This document shows positions 24,515 to 32,525 of a DNA stretch of 44,452 nucleotides, piece by piece (within the stretch, counting starts at the first letter, position 1; every line of letters begins with the position of its first letter). Below the pieces are notes generated by a model. The model searched no databases and was not told the DNA's origin. It saw nothing but the letters and a program-made list of their open reading frames with translations. Source of the stretch: a virus; the IMG/VR virus record IMGVR_UViG_3300009151_000120, positions 1-44,452 of that record. The stretch is one strand, 5' to 3'. A program made the position numbers and the translations under genes.

Positions 24515-25140
24515 TATTTAATCTCCTTTAATTTCTTTACTTCTATATTTAGTTCTTTTATTGCCTCTATAAGAAGAGGAACCAGCTTCTCGTATTGAAC
24601 AGTTTTAAAATTTTGACCAGATTTTGACATCTCAGTGTGTTCAAAAAGCATAATATCAAAGGGTGCCGACTTCACTGCTTCAGGCAGTACTGCCTCAATT
24701 TCGTGAGAAAGAACACCGACTTGTTTTTGGTTTGGATCAAACCCAAAAGATTCTGCCAGTTTGTTACCTGTGTAGGTAACACCTGTAATTTGCATTACTT
24801 TTTCTAAAGCATTGGGGATTGTTTTGATGTTTGTTTTTAAACGAGCATCAGAGTAGTAAGAAGTAATTTGATTGGTTGCTCTAATCTCACCAGTTGTTGC
24901 AGAACCTGTAGTACCAACACCAAGCGATCCAAACTGCGCCTGAGAAGAAGTTCCAACACTAAGGTTAGTAGCTGCTGTTGGTGGATCCTGTAAATCAGCA
25001 AGGTTATTGGCAATTTCTAGTTTGTTTGTGGCCAAACTGATAAAGTTGTTATCAATTTCTGCGCTTGAAATCGGCGATCCCTTTACTGTGGGAGCAAATG
25101 TTGCGTTGGTGGAAACTCTGGTAGTGAGTGCTGTGGTCAT
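24514..25140 (-). CDS. short fibre with S74 intramolecular chaperone (208 aa)
   Basis: N-terminal attachment module with VKGSPISSAEIDNNFISL, the same motif as VKGSPLTNQEMDDNLNNI in the 432-aa fibre across the modification island. Residues 97-208 are an S74 chaperone: SDARLKTNIKTIPNALEKVM, QVGVLSHEIEAVLPEAV, YEKLVPLLIEAIKELN and a coiled-coil end. The self-cleavage Ser (S97) and Lys (K102) are present. The mature fibre would be only about 96 residues, unusually short for an S74 client. No partner gene follows. A late promoter-like element lies 22 bases upstream. Confidence 0.85.
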   Translation of the reverse strand: MTTALTTRVSTNATFAPTVKGSPISSAEIDNNFISLATNKLEIANNLADLQDPPTAATNLSVGTSSQAQFGSLGVGTTGSATTGEIRATNQITSYYSDARLKTNIKTIPNALEKVMQITGVTYTGNKLAESFGFDPNQKQVGVLSHEIEAVLPEAVKSAPFDIMLFEHTEMSKSGQNFKTVQYEKLVPLLIEAIKELNIEVKKLKEIK

Positions 25141-25161
25141 TTACGTTCCTATTATCAGCTA

Positions 25162-25169
25162 TATTTATT
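25162..25169 (-). promoter_or_regulatory. late promoter-like AATAAATA
   Basis: One mismatch from TATAAATA on the minus strand, in the gap between the modification island and the S74 short fibre, 22 bases above that fibre's ATG. It would start the adhesin array independently of the island. Confidence 0.45.
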
Positions 25170-25171
25170 AT

Positions 25172-25870
25172 TTAGGTAACTGCAGTGGAGATTATATACT
25201 CTTCATAAGACTGAATGTACTCTCCAGTGTAGTTATCCATGGCTTTTTGTAATATTTCTTTAACTTTTTCGTCTCTTGTATCAACATAGAATCGAATCAT
25301 AATCATTGACATATCACCATAATTAAAGGCATTATGATAGTGATAACTGTTTAAACAGTACATCTTTCCAGGTTCATACCACTGCTCATATATTTTAATC
25401 GGTTTGTTGTAATCTGAACCTCTGTAATCCATGTAGGAAAGCACACTAAACTTAGATTCCTTGGGCATAATAAGTGGAAGATTCCAAACAGAGATCCACT
25501 CTGGTTGTCCCGCTTCCATAACATGACTGTGCCAGCCAGCAGATCCATTCTTGTTAAATATCTCAATTCTTCCAAGTAATTTACCACCACCGACAGAGTG
25601 TAAAACACTGTCCAAGTAAGGACACATATAAAGTGCTTCAGTTTTAATAAAGTCCCCTGTCCATGGTTCTGCAGGATTAGATTCAGATTTTCCGTCAATG
25701 CTATAAAGTGCCAACGAATCCCATCTTTCCTCATCATGAATTTCCATGGTTTTACCATTTGATAGTGCACTACGATATTTGCGTAGCGAATGAGGTAAAT
25801 TCTCTATCTCTGTTAGAATTTTTTTATGATCAAAATCTATACCAAGAGGAAGATGTGCAATATTATTCAA
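25172..25870 (-). CDS. putative AspH-type 2-oxoglutarate oxygenase, second copy (232 aa)
   Basis: Probable non-haem iron hydroxylase acting on protein residues, by resemblance to aspartyl/asparaginyl beta-hydroxylases. The core GGGKLLGRIEIF precedes GWHSHV (H114, H116), then WISVWNLPLIMP and YHYHNAFNYGDMSMIMIRF with H177/H179 and R193. AspH enzymes bind iron with two His and often lack the usual carboxylate, which fits. It starts with TTG at 25870 with AGGGAG six bases upstream; no ATG lies near. It overlaps the stop of its paralogue at 25863-26576. Assigned from motif pattern only. Confidence 0.62.
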   Translation of the reverse strand: MNNIAHLPLGIDFDHKKILTEIENLPHSLRKYRSALSNGKTMEIHDEERWDSLALYSIDGKSESNPAEPWTGDFIKTEALYMCPYLDSVLHSVGGGKLLGRIEIFNKNGSAGWHSHVMEAGQPEWISVWNLPLIMPKESKFSVLSYMDYRGSDYNKPIKIYEQWYEPGKMYCLNSYHYHNAFNYGDMSMIMIRFYVDTRDEKVKEILQKAMDNYTGEYIQSYEEYIISTAVT

Positions 25871-26576
25871 TGTAATCTCCCTTATAATTATTCACTGCAT
25901 CCTGTACTAAATCATATACTCTATCATCTCGTAGATCAGCAAAGAAACGAATCGTTAAACGAACACCTGTTTTGTCAAAGTTAAACACATTATGATAGTG
26001 ATGCGCATTAAAAATAACTGGTGTTCCTGGATTGTAAGTAGACTCATATACCTTTGGTGTATAAAGTCCAAAGTCCATTCCTCTGTAATCTTTGTTTGCC
26101 ATCACAGAGTATTTAAATTTTTGAGGTATAGTTATGGGCAACTGAACAATCATCATTGTTTCTGGATGAAACAATTCAAACACATGATTATGCCAACCCA
26201 TCACAGTTCCAGGAAGTATTTCTTCAATCCTTGCCAGTGCTTTACCACCACCAAGGTGTTCAAGAACCTCATAGGTATAGGGCATATACTCAGACAATCC
26301 AGTCTGTTGAACTTTGCCCCAAATTCTTTCTAGTTCTCCTGGACCAGCACCTTCTAAACGATCGCAAAAGATTTCACCATTGTAGCTGAACAGTGACAAG
26401 TTGTTCCACTTACTCTTTTCATGTCCATGATTTTCTTGCATGGTTGCTTCATAGGGCATAAGCGGAAAGGGACACTCACGAACTTCACGTTCAATTCTTT
26501 CTGCGTCATAGTTAAAATTTAATGGCAGATGGGGAATTCTATTTACGTGTTCAAGTAACTGTTGTATATTTCTCAT
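25863..26576 (-). CDS. putative AspH-type 2-oxoglutarate oxygenase, first copy (237 aa)
   Basis: Paralogue of the next gene, with the same order: HLPLNFNYDAERIEREV near the N-terminus, GGGKALARIEEI, GWHNHVFE (H129, H131), MMIVQLPITIP and HHYHNVFNFDKTGVRLTIRF (H192-H195, R206, R210). These match the two-His iron site and the arginine for 2-oxoglutarate in AspH-like enzymes; a third carboxylate ligand is not obvious. Oxygenases of this kind are frequent in T4-like marine phages. It overlaps the radical SAM gene upstream by 26 bases. The likely substrate is a phage or host protein, not shown. Confidence 0.62.
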   Translation of the reverse strand: MRNIQQLLEHVNRIPHLPLNFNYDAERIEREVRECPFPLMPYEATMQENHGHEKSKWNNLSLFSYNGEIFCDRLEGAGPGELERIWGKVQQTGLSEYMPYTYEVLEHLGGGKALARIEEILPGTVMGWHNHVFELFHPETMMIVQLPITIPQKFKYSVMANKDYRGMDFGLYTPKVYESTYNPGTPVIFNAHHYHNVFNFDKTGVRLTIRFFADLRDDRVYDLVQDAVNNYKGDYIE

Positions 26577-28443
26577 TAATAAAATTTTCGTAGTAGGTTC
26601 TTATCTGATAGGTCTTATCATACTTTGGAGAAATAGATTCTCTGTACTTATTTAGAACAGTTGTAAATTGTTCAACGATATCGTTTGGAATCTCAAGTCC
26701 CAACTCCTCACCGACTGAACAAAGAAAATCAATATATTCCTGTTCAAAAACATATATACAAGACTTGTAAATATATTTAAAATCCACTGATACTGTTGTA
26801 TTAGGTAGATTAAATTCTTTGTAGTCTGCAACTTCTTTTCTGTTTCCAGCAATTAAATCATACATCTGAGCATTTAAGTCTTGCATTGCCAACACATATT
26901 TATTTTCTGTTGGCTCACTTATCTTTTCGTAGATTTTCTTAAACACCAAAGATGGAGTTTTAAGTTTACCAGTATTTACATTATGCTTTATAATATCATC
27001 GGTAAAGGTAACTTCAACAATATTGTTCACGATCCAGTAATTCATAAAAAAGAACTCAGTAAAGTCTTTTCTTGTAAACCCATTGGCTTCAACAACAAAC
27101 TCAACATCTGAGGTAAAAGCTGGATCAGAGGAAATATGATAATCACCGAAAAGATTTACGTCATCAAAAGCATAACTATTCATTCTTGACTTACCGATAC
27201 ATATCTTTTCAGTTTTAATATTATGTTCTTTGATATAGTCAGGTGAGTAGGCAGGTGAGTCTGGTAGGAATAACCAAAGATATCTCTCAAGGTTATAACC
27301 ATACTCGTACTGTATATCTACTTCATCATAGAAGTCTTGTCTGGTATATCCAGGCAGTCCCATCATAAATTCAAAGTCAGAACGAATACCATAGGTATCA
27401 AACAGATACTGAGCAAACTCAAAGTCTTTTTCGCGAGGAATATCTGTTCGTTTAATATTCTTTAACACTTCATTGTTCAGTGTTTGTAAACTTAACTTGT
27501 ATCGCTCAACTACCTTTGCTCGTGCCAGTGGTTCAATGGTTGCCCAGCGTCTTTCTTGCTTGGACTTTGTCATTCCATATATCTCTACATGGTTTGGTAA
27601 ACCTGAATAATCTTTGATCGTTTCTATATATTTGGAAACATCCTCATCTTCCAGATATATTCCGTAATTTGCATCAAGAATTTGAACTTGCTCAATACCG
27701 ATCTGCGGTATCCAGTCTAGATCTTCCTTGATCATATCTAGTGGTTTACGAATAACCTTACCACCAATACCACCACCCCACTCGCAAAAGACACACTCAT
27801 AGGGACAACCACGAGTTAACTCAATTGGTAAAACCAAAGGTACATTTCTGTCAAGTGCTATGTTCTTGCACTCAAACAGTATATCTTCATTGCCAGCAAT
27901 TAAACTTGCAGGAAAGTCAAACCCAATCTTATTAGGACTTGTGCCACGTCCACTTTTATAGATCGCAAAGGAAACTTCTTTGTAGTTTATATCACCCTCT
28001 ACAAACTGATTCAAAATATCAGTAATGAACCACTCACCATAACTTGTAGGTTCGCAAATCGCATCGATAAACTTATTCTTAATGAACCATCCTAGATTAT
28101 TATGAGTAATATTAAGATGTGGACCACCAAGTAAAATAATTCTGTTTGGATTACGCTTTTTTAATTCTTGAGCAACTGCCATAATAGCCATGTGACTCCA
28201 GAGATAACTAGAGAAAGCATAGATGTCAGAATCCTGCTCGTCATAGTAAGTCACAATCTGTTCAAATGTCCAACCTTCTAGATTGAGAATTGGTTTCTGC
28301 CAAACTACTCGGTCTGAATATTTACCATGTTTCGTGTAGTAATTCTTAAAGTTCAACCAATTAATTGGTAACCTTTGAATCGGTACACGAAGATCAATAT
28401 TCAGGAACGAGAATTTGATGGATTCTTTGAGTTGCTTCGACAT
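26551..28443 (-). CDS. B12-type radical SAM enzyme (630 aa)
   Basis: The N-terminal domain (about residues 65-145) has the layout of cobalamin-binding class B radical SAM enzymes: DIYAFSSYLWSHMAIMAVAQ, RIILLGGPHLNITHN and ICEPTSYGEWFITD. The radical SAM core follows with GCPYECVFC (C213, C217, C220 as CX3CX2C) in the form LTRGCPYECVFCEWGGGIGG. Further core segments are EIYGMTKSK, KRTDIPREKDFEFAQYLF and GLPGYTRQDFYDE. The C-terminal 170 residues are without clear assignment. Enzymes of this class methylate or rearrange unreactive carbons. The typical DxHxxG cobalamin motif is not obvious, so B12 use is inferred. Confidence 0.82.
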   Translation of the reverse strand: MSKQLKESIKFSFLNIDLRVPIQRLPINWLNFKNYYTKHGKYSDRVVWQKPILNLEGWTFEQIVTYYDEQDSDIYAFSSYLWSHMAIMAVAQELKKRNPNRIILLGGPHLNITHNNLGWFIKNKFIDAICEPTSYGEWFITDILNQFVEGDINYKEVSFAIYKSGRGTSPNKIGFDFPASLIAGNEDILFECKNIALDRNVPLVLPIELTRGCPYECVFCEWGGGIGGKVIRKPLDMIKEDLDWIPQIGIEQVQILDANYGIYLEDEDVSKYIETIKDYSGLPNHVEIYGMTKSKQERRWATIEPLARAKVVERYKLSLQTLNNEVLKNIKRTDIPREKDFEFAQYLFDTYGIRSDFEFMMGLPGYTRQDFYDEVDIQYEYGYNLERYLWLFLPDSPAYSPDYIKEHNIKTEKICIGKSRMNSYAFDDVNLFGDYHISSDPAFTSDVEFVVEANGFTRKDFTEFFFMNYWIVNNIVEVTFTDDIIKHNVNTGKLKTPSLVFKKIYEKISEPTENKYVLAMQDLNAQMYDLIAGNRKEVADYKEFNLPNTTVSVDFKYIYKSCIYVFEQEYIDFLCSVGEELGLEIPNDIVEQFTTVLNKYRESISPKYDKTYQIRTYYENFINEKYTTVT

Positions 28444-29446
28444 AATCTATTTCACTGTTTATCTTAATAATTCTTGGAGCCAACTGCTTCATATGTGAGC
28501 AGTGCTCTTCAACCATATCATGTTTCTTTAAATCTTTAATTGTTTTCTTACACCCATTACAAATCGCAAACATTGGGCAACCAATACACTCATCTTTCAG
28601 CGAATATAATTCTGGAGCATCTTGAAGTGGAGTAGAGAAACCACCTTCTTTAACTTCCTTTACAAAGTTAATTGGATATTCTCTGTCATCACCCATAGAA
28701 CCACAGGAGTAGTAATCTCCCTCTGGGTTCAATGCTCTTATATGATCATCGCAGTTTCTTGCTTGAGGACAAACATTGGCAATGTTATTCAAACGACTCA
28801 TCATTTGTTTTGTATTAAATTCCCAGTGCCAAAGGTCTCTCTCATACACTTCTAGGTATGCTTCATATATCTTACTTAGGCGATATGGTTTATCCTGTTC
28901 GCCAGAAGCCATGGCATAGTTTAACTTACACTGAACATCCATTTTCTTGGCAAGTTCAACATGTTTAATTGCATGATGTTCATTCTCTTCAGAGATAACA
29001 GCAATAAACCCTGGACGATAACCAACTTCTTTGAGAAACAAATCACTGACTTTCCAAAAGTCGGCTTCAGTATAAACTCTGTTTTCATTAATCTTGCGAC
29101 CGAACCCATACTGAAAACTTGTAGTAACACCAACTCTTGGGTGTCTAAACAGCGGAGTCCACATCTCTGGTTTCTTGTAGAATGCCCAAAGGTTAGTTGT
29201 GAATCCAAGAGTTGTTGGGAGTTTGTGTTCTTCAATGTACGCAAGAATATTAAAGTAATACTCTGGTTTCATCATTAGTGGATCTCCACCATTGACAATT
29301 ATTGTATTTGTATTTGGAAATCTCTTTAGAAAATCAAAAACATGCTGTAAGTCAAGAGTGCTGGCACTATCTTCTACAAGTTTAGTTGATGAGCAAAAGG
29401 TACATTTAAAATTACAAAGTTCAGTTGGTTTAATTATTAATTCCAT
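28394..29446 (-). CDS. radical SAM/SPASM protein (350 aa)
   Basis: The 4Fe-4S motif is at the extreme N-terminus: TELCNFKCTFC (C11, C15, C18), followed by IIVNGGDPLMM. The C-terminal region is SPASM-like: CPQARNCDD, YYSCGSMGDD, then CIGCPMFAICNGCKK and a final EEHC. SPASM enzymes commonly modify peptides and proteins, as in PQQ and RiPP maturation, or sulfatases. Start and stop overlap neighbours (TAATG upstream, 50 bases downstream). It differs clearly from the SPASM enzyme at 32506-33582, so the island holds two separate maturases. Substrate unknown. Confidence 0.82.
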   Translation of the reverse strand: MELIIKPTELCNFKCTFCSSTKLVEDSASTLDLQHVFDFLKRFPNTNTIIVNGGDPLMMKPEYYFNILAYIEEHKLPTTLGFTTNLWAFYKKPEMWTPLFRHPRVGVTTSFQYGFGRKINENRVYTEADFWKVSDLFLKEVGYRPGFIAVISEENEHHAIKHVELAKKMDVQCKLNYAMASGEQDKPYRLSKIYEAYLEVYERDLWHWEFNTKQMMSRLNNIANVCPQARNCDDHIRALNPEGDYYSCGSMGDDREYPINFVKEVKEGGFSTPLQDAPELYSLKDECIGCPMFAICNGCKKTIKDLKKHDMVEEHCSHMKQLAPRIIKINSEIDYVEATQRIHQILVPEY

Positions 29447-30399
29447 TACACTTTATACTTTTTGAGCCATTCTATATTGTCTTGGTTCTTTAATATCGCA
29501 TTCCAGAAAATTGGATTCACAGAATCAAAGTTGGAAATGTTTGGAAAGATGAAGTTGTAATTTACCGCAATCTTTGGATCTAGGATTCGTTTCTCGATAA
29601 ACTGTTTCTTGCTCATCTTTAGTATAGGTTTTAAGAATTCCTCATAGTTTTCATCATTATTTAAAACAGTGAAGAAATGCTTATGATAATCATATCCAAA
29701 CTTATCATTGATGATTGGAACAATCTTGTTTGGAAGGAACTCGTTTACCTTAAATTGATCAAGGTATGTTTCCATATACTCGGTGTCCAATAAATGCTCG
29801 ATAGTATATTCTTCATCGGACATAATTCCAGGGAGAGTTTGCTCTGCAAACTTAGACCAGAATCCTGGACTGCCATCATACATTTGATCAATTCTGTCAA
29901 CACAAAATGCCAAAGACTTTTTGTTACCTTGAATCGCATTGGCAAATGCTATCTCAACTCTTTGAGTATCAAGATCAGCAGAGAACTTTGAAGAACCACT
30001 GGTCCAATTTAATTCTTCTGGCAAAGTAACACGATTAATATCTCTGAGCCCAGTTACAACCAGACCATATGTATCGGCAAGACCATAGTTTTCCTTGAGA
30101 GCATCGTATTGATACAACTCAAGAACAGTTGCCTTACTGAAAATACCATTGAAGAAAATAGAATATACATACTGGAAATAATCAACATCACAGTATATAA
30201 TAGTTTTCTTATCTGAGAAATTCTTATGAATATCTGCAAACAAGTCGTCTAATTTCTTTGGAGTAATATCGGTATATGTCTTGTAAATGTCAAGAGACTT
30301 CTCATCAAAATTCTCAAAAGAACCGATCCATACTTGTTTGGCAGTTTCAACTATTATGTTTTTTGTTGACAGATAACAGTTATCGAAAAGATATATCAT
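29446..30399 (-). CDS. unknown protein of the modification island, paralogue of 30396-31262 (317 aa)
   Basis: Not assigned to any family from sequence. It opens MIYLFDNCYLSTKNIIVE, matching the LF(N/D)xCY start of the upstream gene, and has TIIYCDVDYFQYVY (C70, D71, D73) where that protein has FLIYTDDDNFIKFF. Acidic, aromatic-rich, no membrane segments or signal peptide. The start overlaps the upstream stop as ATGA. Position between the CHSN protein and two radical SAM genes suggests a role in substrate handling or a scaffold, which is inference. A DxD-containing transferase is an alternative. Confidence 0.75.
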   Translation of the reverse strand: MIYLFDNCYLSTKNIIVETAKQVWIGSFENFDEKSLDIYKTYTDITPKKLDDLFADIHKNFSDKKTIIYCDVDYFQYVYSIFFNGIFSKATVLELYQYDALKENYGLADTYGLVVTGLRDINRVTLPEELNWTSGSSKFSADLDTQRVEIAFANAIQGNKKSLAFCVDRIDQMYDGSPGFWSKFAEQTLPGIMSDEEYTIEHLLDTEYMETYLDQFKVNEFLPNKIVPIINDKFGYDYHKHFFTVLNNDENYEEFLKPILKMSKKQFIEKRILDPKIAVNYNFIFPNISNFDSVNPIFWNAILKNQDNIEWLKKYKV

Positions 30400-31262
30400 G
30401 CTACTATGTCCAATTCTTTAATTTGTTCTTGAGACATTTTCATAAACCATCTAATCAACCAAAGGTCAATCTTATCACCCATGTCTTTATTGGATGCAAG
30501 TAGTAGTAAGAACTTTGGATCCTTAAACATTTCTCTATCGTAGTAGTACTGTAAAATTAGAGAATCCGTGAATATCATAATCTCTTTACGCATCTGCGAA
30601 TAAAGATCTTCAATAGATGCACAAGTTTTATATTTCTGATTGGTTTCTTCAAGAGCCCAGCCACCTTGTTTTCTGGAAAGATAAAGTGCCTTTGCTTCAT
30701 CAAAGTACGAGTACACATTACGATTAACAATGTCATGAATATTATCAAGAATACCATTGGCAAATTTCCACTCAATACCAGCATTGGCAGTGACCCATGC
30801 ACGTGTGAGTGAGAAAGCATCAACTTCTGGTATTGAAGTTAGTGCCAAGAATTTATCGGCAAGATTATTTAATTCTAGTTTTGCGTCATCAGTTGCAAGT
30901 AACTTTGCCCTTGTTTTTAATTTAACTGCAAACAACTTTGCCGTTGTAAGAAAGAAGTCTTCGCTCAAGTTTGCCACTTGAGTTTTCATTTTTGCCGTGA
31001 AGAATTTAATGAAATTATCATCATCGGTATAAATCAAAAATCTATCTTTGTTGTTGACAGTTGCATCTAGCAAGTTACATCCAGCAAAGGTTTCAAAAGA
31101 ATCTAATCTGGCAAAAGGTTCTCTTGGTGTAGAATTATTGTAGAAAAAACTATTTGAAATTATCTGATGATTCAGATGGTCTTCACCTACCACCAAATAA
31201 TTATTTGTTGGATCAAACAATATGTACGGATATACATAGCAAGAATTAAATAAGTGTAGCAT
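30396..31262 (-). CDS. unknown protein of the modification island, paralogue of 29446-30399 (288 aa)
   Basis: It starts MLHLFNSCYVYPYILFDP and contains IYTDDDNFIKFF at residues 78-88, both aligned in plan with the 317-aa neighbour. The middle is Lys/Ala/Leu-rich and helical (KLFAVKLKTRAKLL, KLELNNLADKFLAL); the C-terminus is KIDLWLIRWFMKMSQEQIKEL. No cofactor motif is recognisable. The gene overlaps the preceding one by 17 bases and the next by four. The conserved Cys8 and the DxD pair are the best candidates for functional residues. Confidence 0.75.
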   Translation of the reverse strand: MLHLFNSCYVYPYILFDPTNNYLVVGEDHLNHQIISNSFFYNNSTPREPFARLDSFETFAGCNLLDATVNNKDRFLIYTDDDNFIKFFTAKMKTQVANLSEDFFLTTAKLFAVKLKTRAKLLATDDAKLELNNLADKFLALTSIPEVDAFSLTRAWVTANAGIEWKFANGILDNIHDIVNRNVYSYFDEAKALYLSRKQGGWALEETNQKYKTCASIEDLYSQMRKEIMIFTDSLILQYYYDREMFKDPKFLLLLASNKDMGDKIDLWLIRWFMKMSQEQIKELDIVA

Positions 31263-32007
31263 CGGCTTCTTTGAATATTGAGTTTAATTGTTCAGGTGTA
31301 AATTTTACATCTATAATCATTTTCAATAGTGGAAATATAACACACTGTGGTACTGTTATGTAACTAATCAATGTTCTACCAGAGTAAATTGGTCTGTCAA
31401 AGTAATGGTCAAAATACTTGATGTCATCAAATTTAGGGATCGCTCCATAGTAGTGACAATTAAATGTTGGATTATCAAAGAAGTTTACAAAAGTTTTTCC
31501 AACTTCTTGTTTCTCTACAATAACATTGGTCGTTACAAAATCGCCAAGTTCTTCTTTGTAATCGTTTAGATTTTTAATTGCATACAAAAGAACACCATCA
31601 AGTAAATCTGCAAGTTGTTTAATTAATTTGATATCAATCTTAACGAACTCTTGTATTTCATCATTCGATAATATAGACTTGTGTAAAAATGGTTTGTCAT
31701 CTTCTGATTGGTCAACCAGAGATAACTCATATCCTCTGTAGTGAAACAGTGCTTTAATAACTGTTGCTTCCAACTGCTCAATGTGACAAGTTGAATTGTG
31801 TCTAATATACTCAGAAACTAATTCTATTCTTTCATCAAGCGATACATCTGAGAAATCGATATTAAGATTCTCATACTTGAGATTGCTGAGATATGTTATG
31901 AAGTTTTTACCCTTGATCTTTGATTGAACATAATCAATATCAGGAGAAGTTATTTCTCCAACTATAATTTTCTTCAAAGTATCAGAATCAAATGGTACAG
32001 TATACAT
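31246..32007 (-). CDS. unknown protein following the CHSN-tail gene (253 aa)
   Basis: The start is ATG 32007 (MYTVPFDSDTLKKIIVGEIT), sharing a base with the TGA of the CHSN-tail gene; a TTG three bases earlier is less likely. It has no recognisable domain. Visible segments are an acidic, helical N-terminal part (SLDERIELVSEYIRH), one CHIEQLEATVIKALFHYRGYE stretch split by a Cys-His, and a C-terminal part with FNCHYYGAIPKFDDI and YFDRPIYSGRTLISYI. Its strict coupling to the candidate substrate suggests a partner such as a recognition or carrier protein. This is inferred from position only. Confidence 0.72.
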   Translation of the reverse strand: MYTVPFDSDTLKKIIVGEITSPDIDYVQSKIKGKNFITYLSNLKYENLNIDFSDVSLDERIELVSEYIRHNSTCHIEQLEATVIKALFHYRGYELSLVDQSEDDKPFLHKSILSNDEIQEFVKIDIKLIKQLADLLDGVLLYAIKNLNDYKEELGDFVTTNVIVEKQEVGKTFVNFFDNPTFNCHYYGAIPKFDDIKYFDHYFDRPIYSGRTLISYITVPQCVIFPLLKMIIDVKFTPEQLNSIFKEADATLI

Positions 32008-32525
32008 CAAATACTTCCGTGGCAGTTACTATGGCAATTACTGTGGCAGTAGAATTCTTCAACTGTCACTGTTGTTTGTCTGTATGAACTAATGTTAGCT
32101 GACAGATAGTTTACAAAGGCATCAAGATTTCCAGCATTAACAGTTTCTCCAGAGTTAACGCTGTTATCAGCATTCCACTGGTAATTTGAATTTAAGTTTG
32201 TAAGATTTGTGGCATCGTAATCTAATCTATTTCTTACATCGCCTTGAATCTGATACCACTTCAATAAACGAACATTACGAATCCTCGATAGCAGGGTAGC
32301 ATAGGATCTAAAGTTATTTGTTATTGTAGATGCAGTTATGTTTGTGTCGGAAATATCACCAGCAAAAGATTGAGTAGAATATCCAGAAGTGGATCCACCA
32401 GTAATATCTGATTGAAATGGTTGAGCATTGCTACCCCAAACAATACCTGAGTTGTAGGTATTTCTAACTGCTTCCATTGAGGCAACGATGTTTGCCTTTG
32501 TTATATTAGTTCCAGCTGTTGTCAT
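32007..32525 (-). CDS. candidate radical SAM substrate: protein with C-terminal CHSN repeats (172 aa)
   Basis: The first 155 residues are Asn/Thr/Ser-rich and look like a phage structural protein (NITKANIVASMEAVRNTYNS, GIVWGSNAQPF, RLLKWYQIQGDVRNRL). The last 13 residues are CHSNCHSNCHGSI, with Cys at 160, 164 and 168. Such an appended Cys/His/Ser repeat beside a SPASM radical SAM gene recalls RiPP precursors and the His-Xaa-Ser (Hxs) system. The gene overlaps the enzyme's stop by 20 bases and has its own AAAGG ribosome-binding site eight bases before ATG. Alternative: the repeat binds a metal without modification. Confidence 0.82.
   Translation of the reverse strand: MTTAGTNITKANIVASMEAVRNTYNSGIVWGSNAQPFQSDITGGSTSGYSTQSFAGDISDTNITASTITNNFRSYATLLSRIRNVRLLKWYQIQGDVRNRLDYDATNLTNLNSNYQWNADNSVNSGETVNAGNLDAFVNYLSANISSYRQTTVTVEEFYCHSNCHSNCHGSI
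32010..32048 (-). repeat. C-terminal CHSN/CHSN/CHGS codon repeat
   Basis: Three 12-base units encode CHSN, CHSN and CHGS, followed by Ile-stop. His alternates CAC, CAT, CAC and Asn alternates AAT, AAC, while the amino acids hold. The DNA is therefore not a fresh exact duplication, and the protein pattern seems to be under selection. Confidence 0.85.

Noticed and set aside
25351-25770. 139-aa open frame inside the second AspH-like gene
   Set aside because: It is an alternative frame of a gene with clear paralogy and conserved motifs; no ribosome-binding site.
32007-32525. CHSN-tail protein as a bacteriocin-type secreted RiPP
   Set aside because: There is no GG-type leader, transporter or immunity gene, and the long structural-type body and late phage context fit a virion component better.
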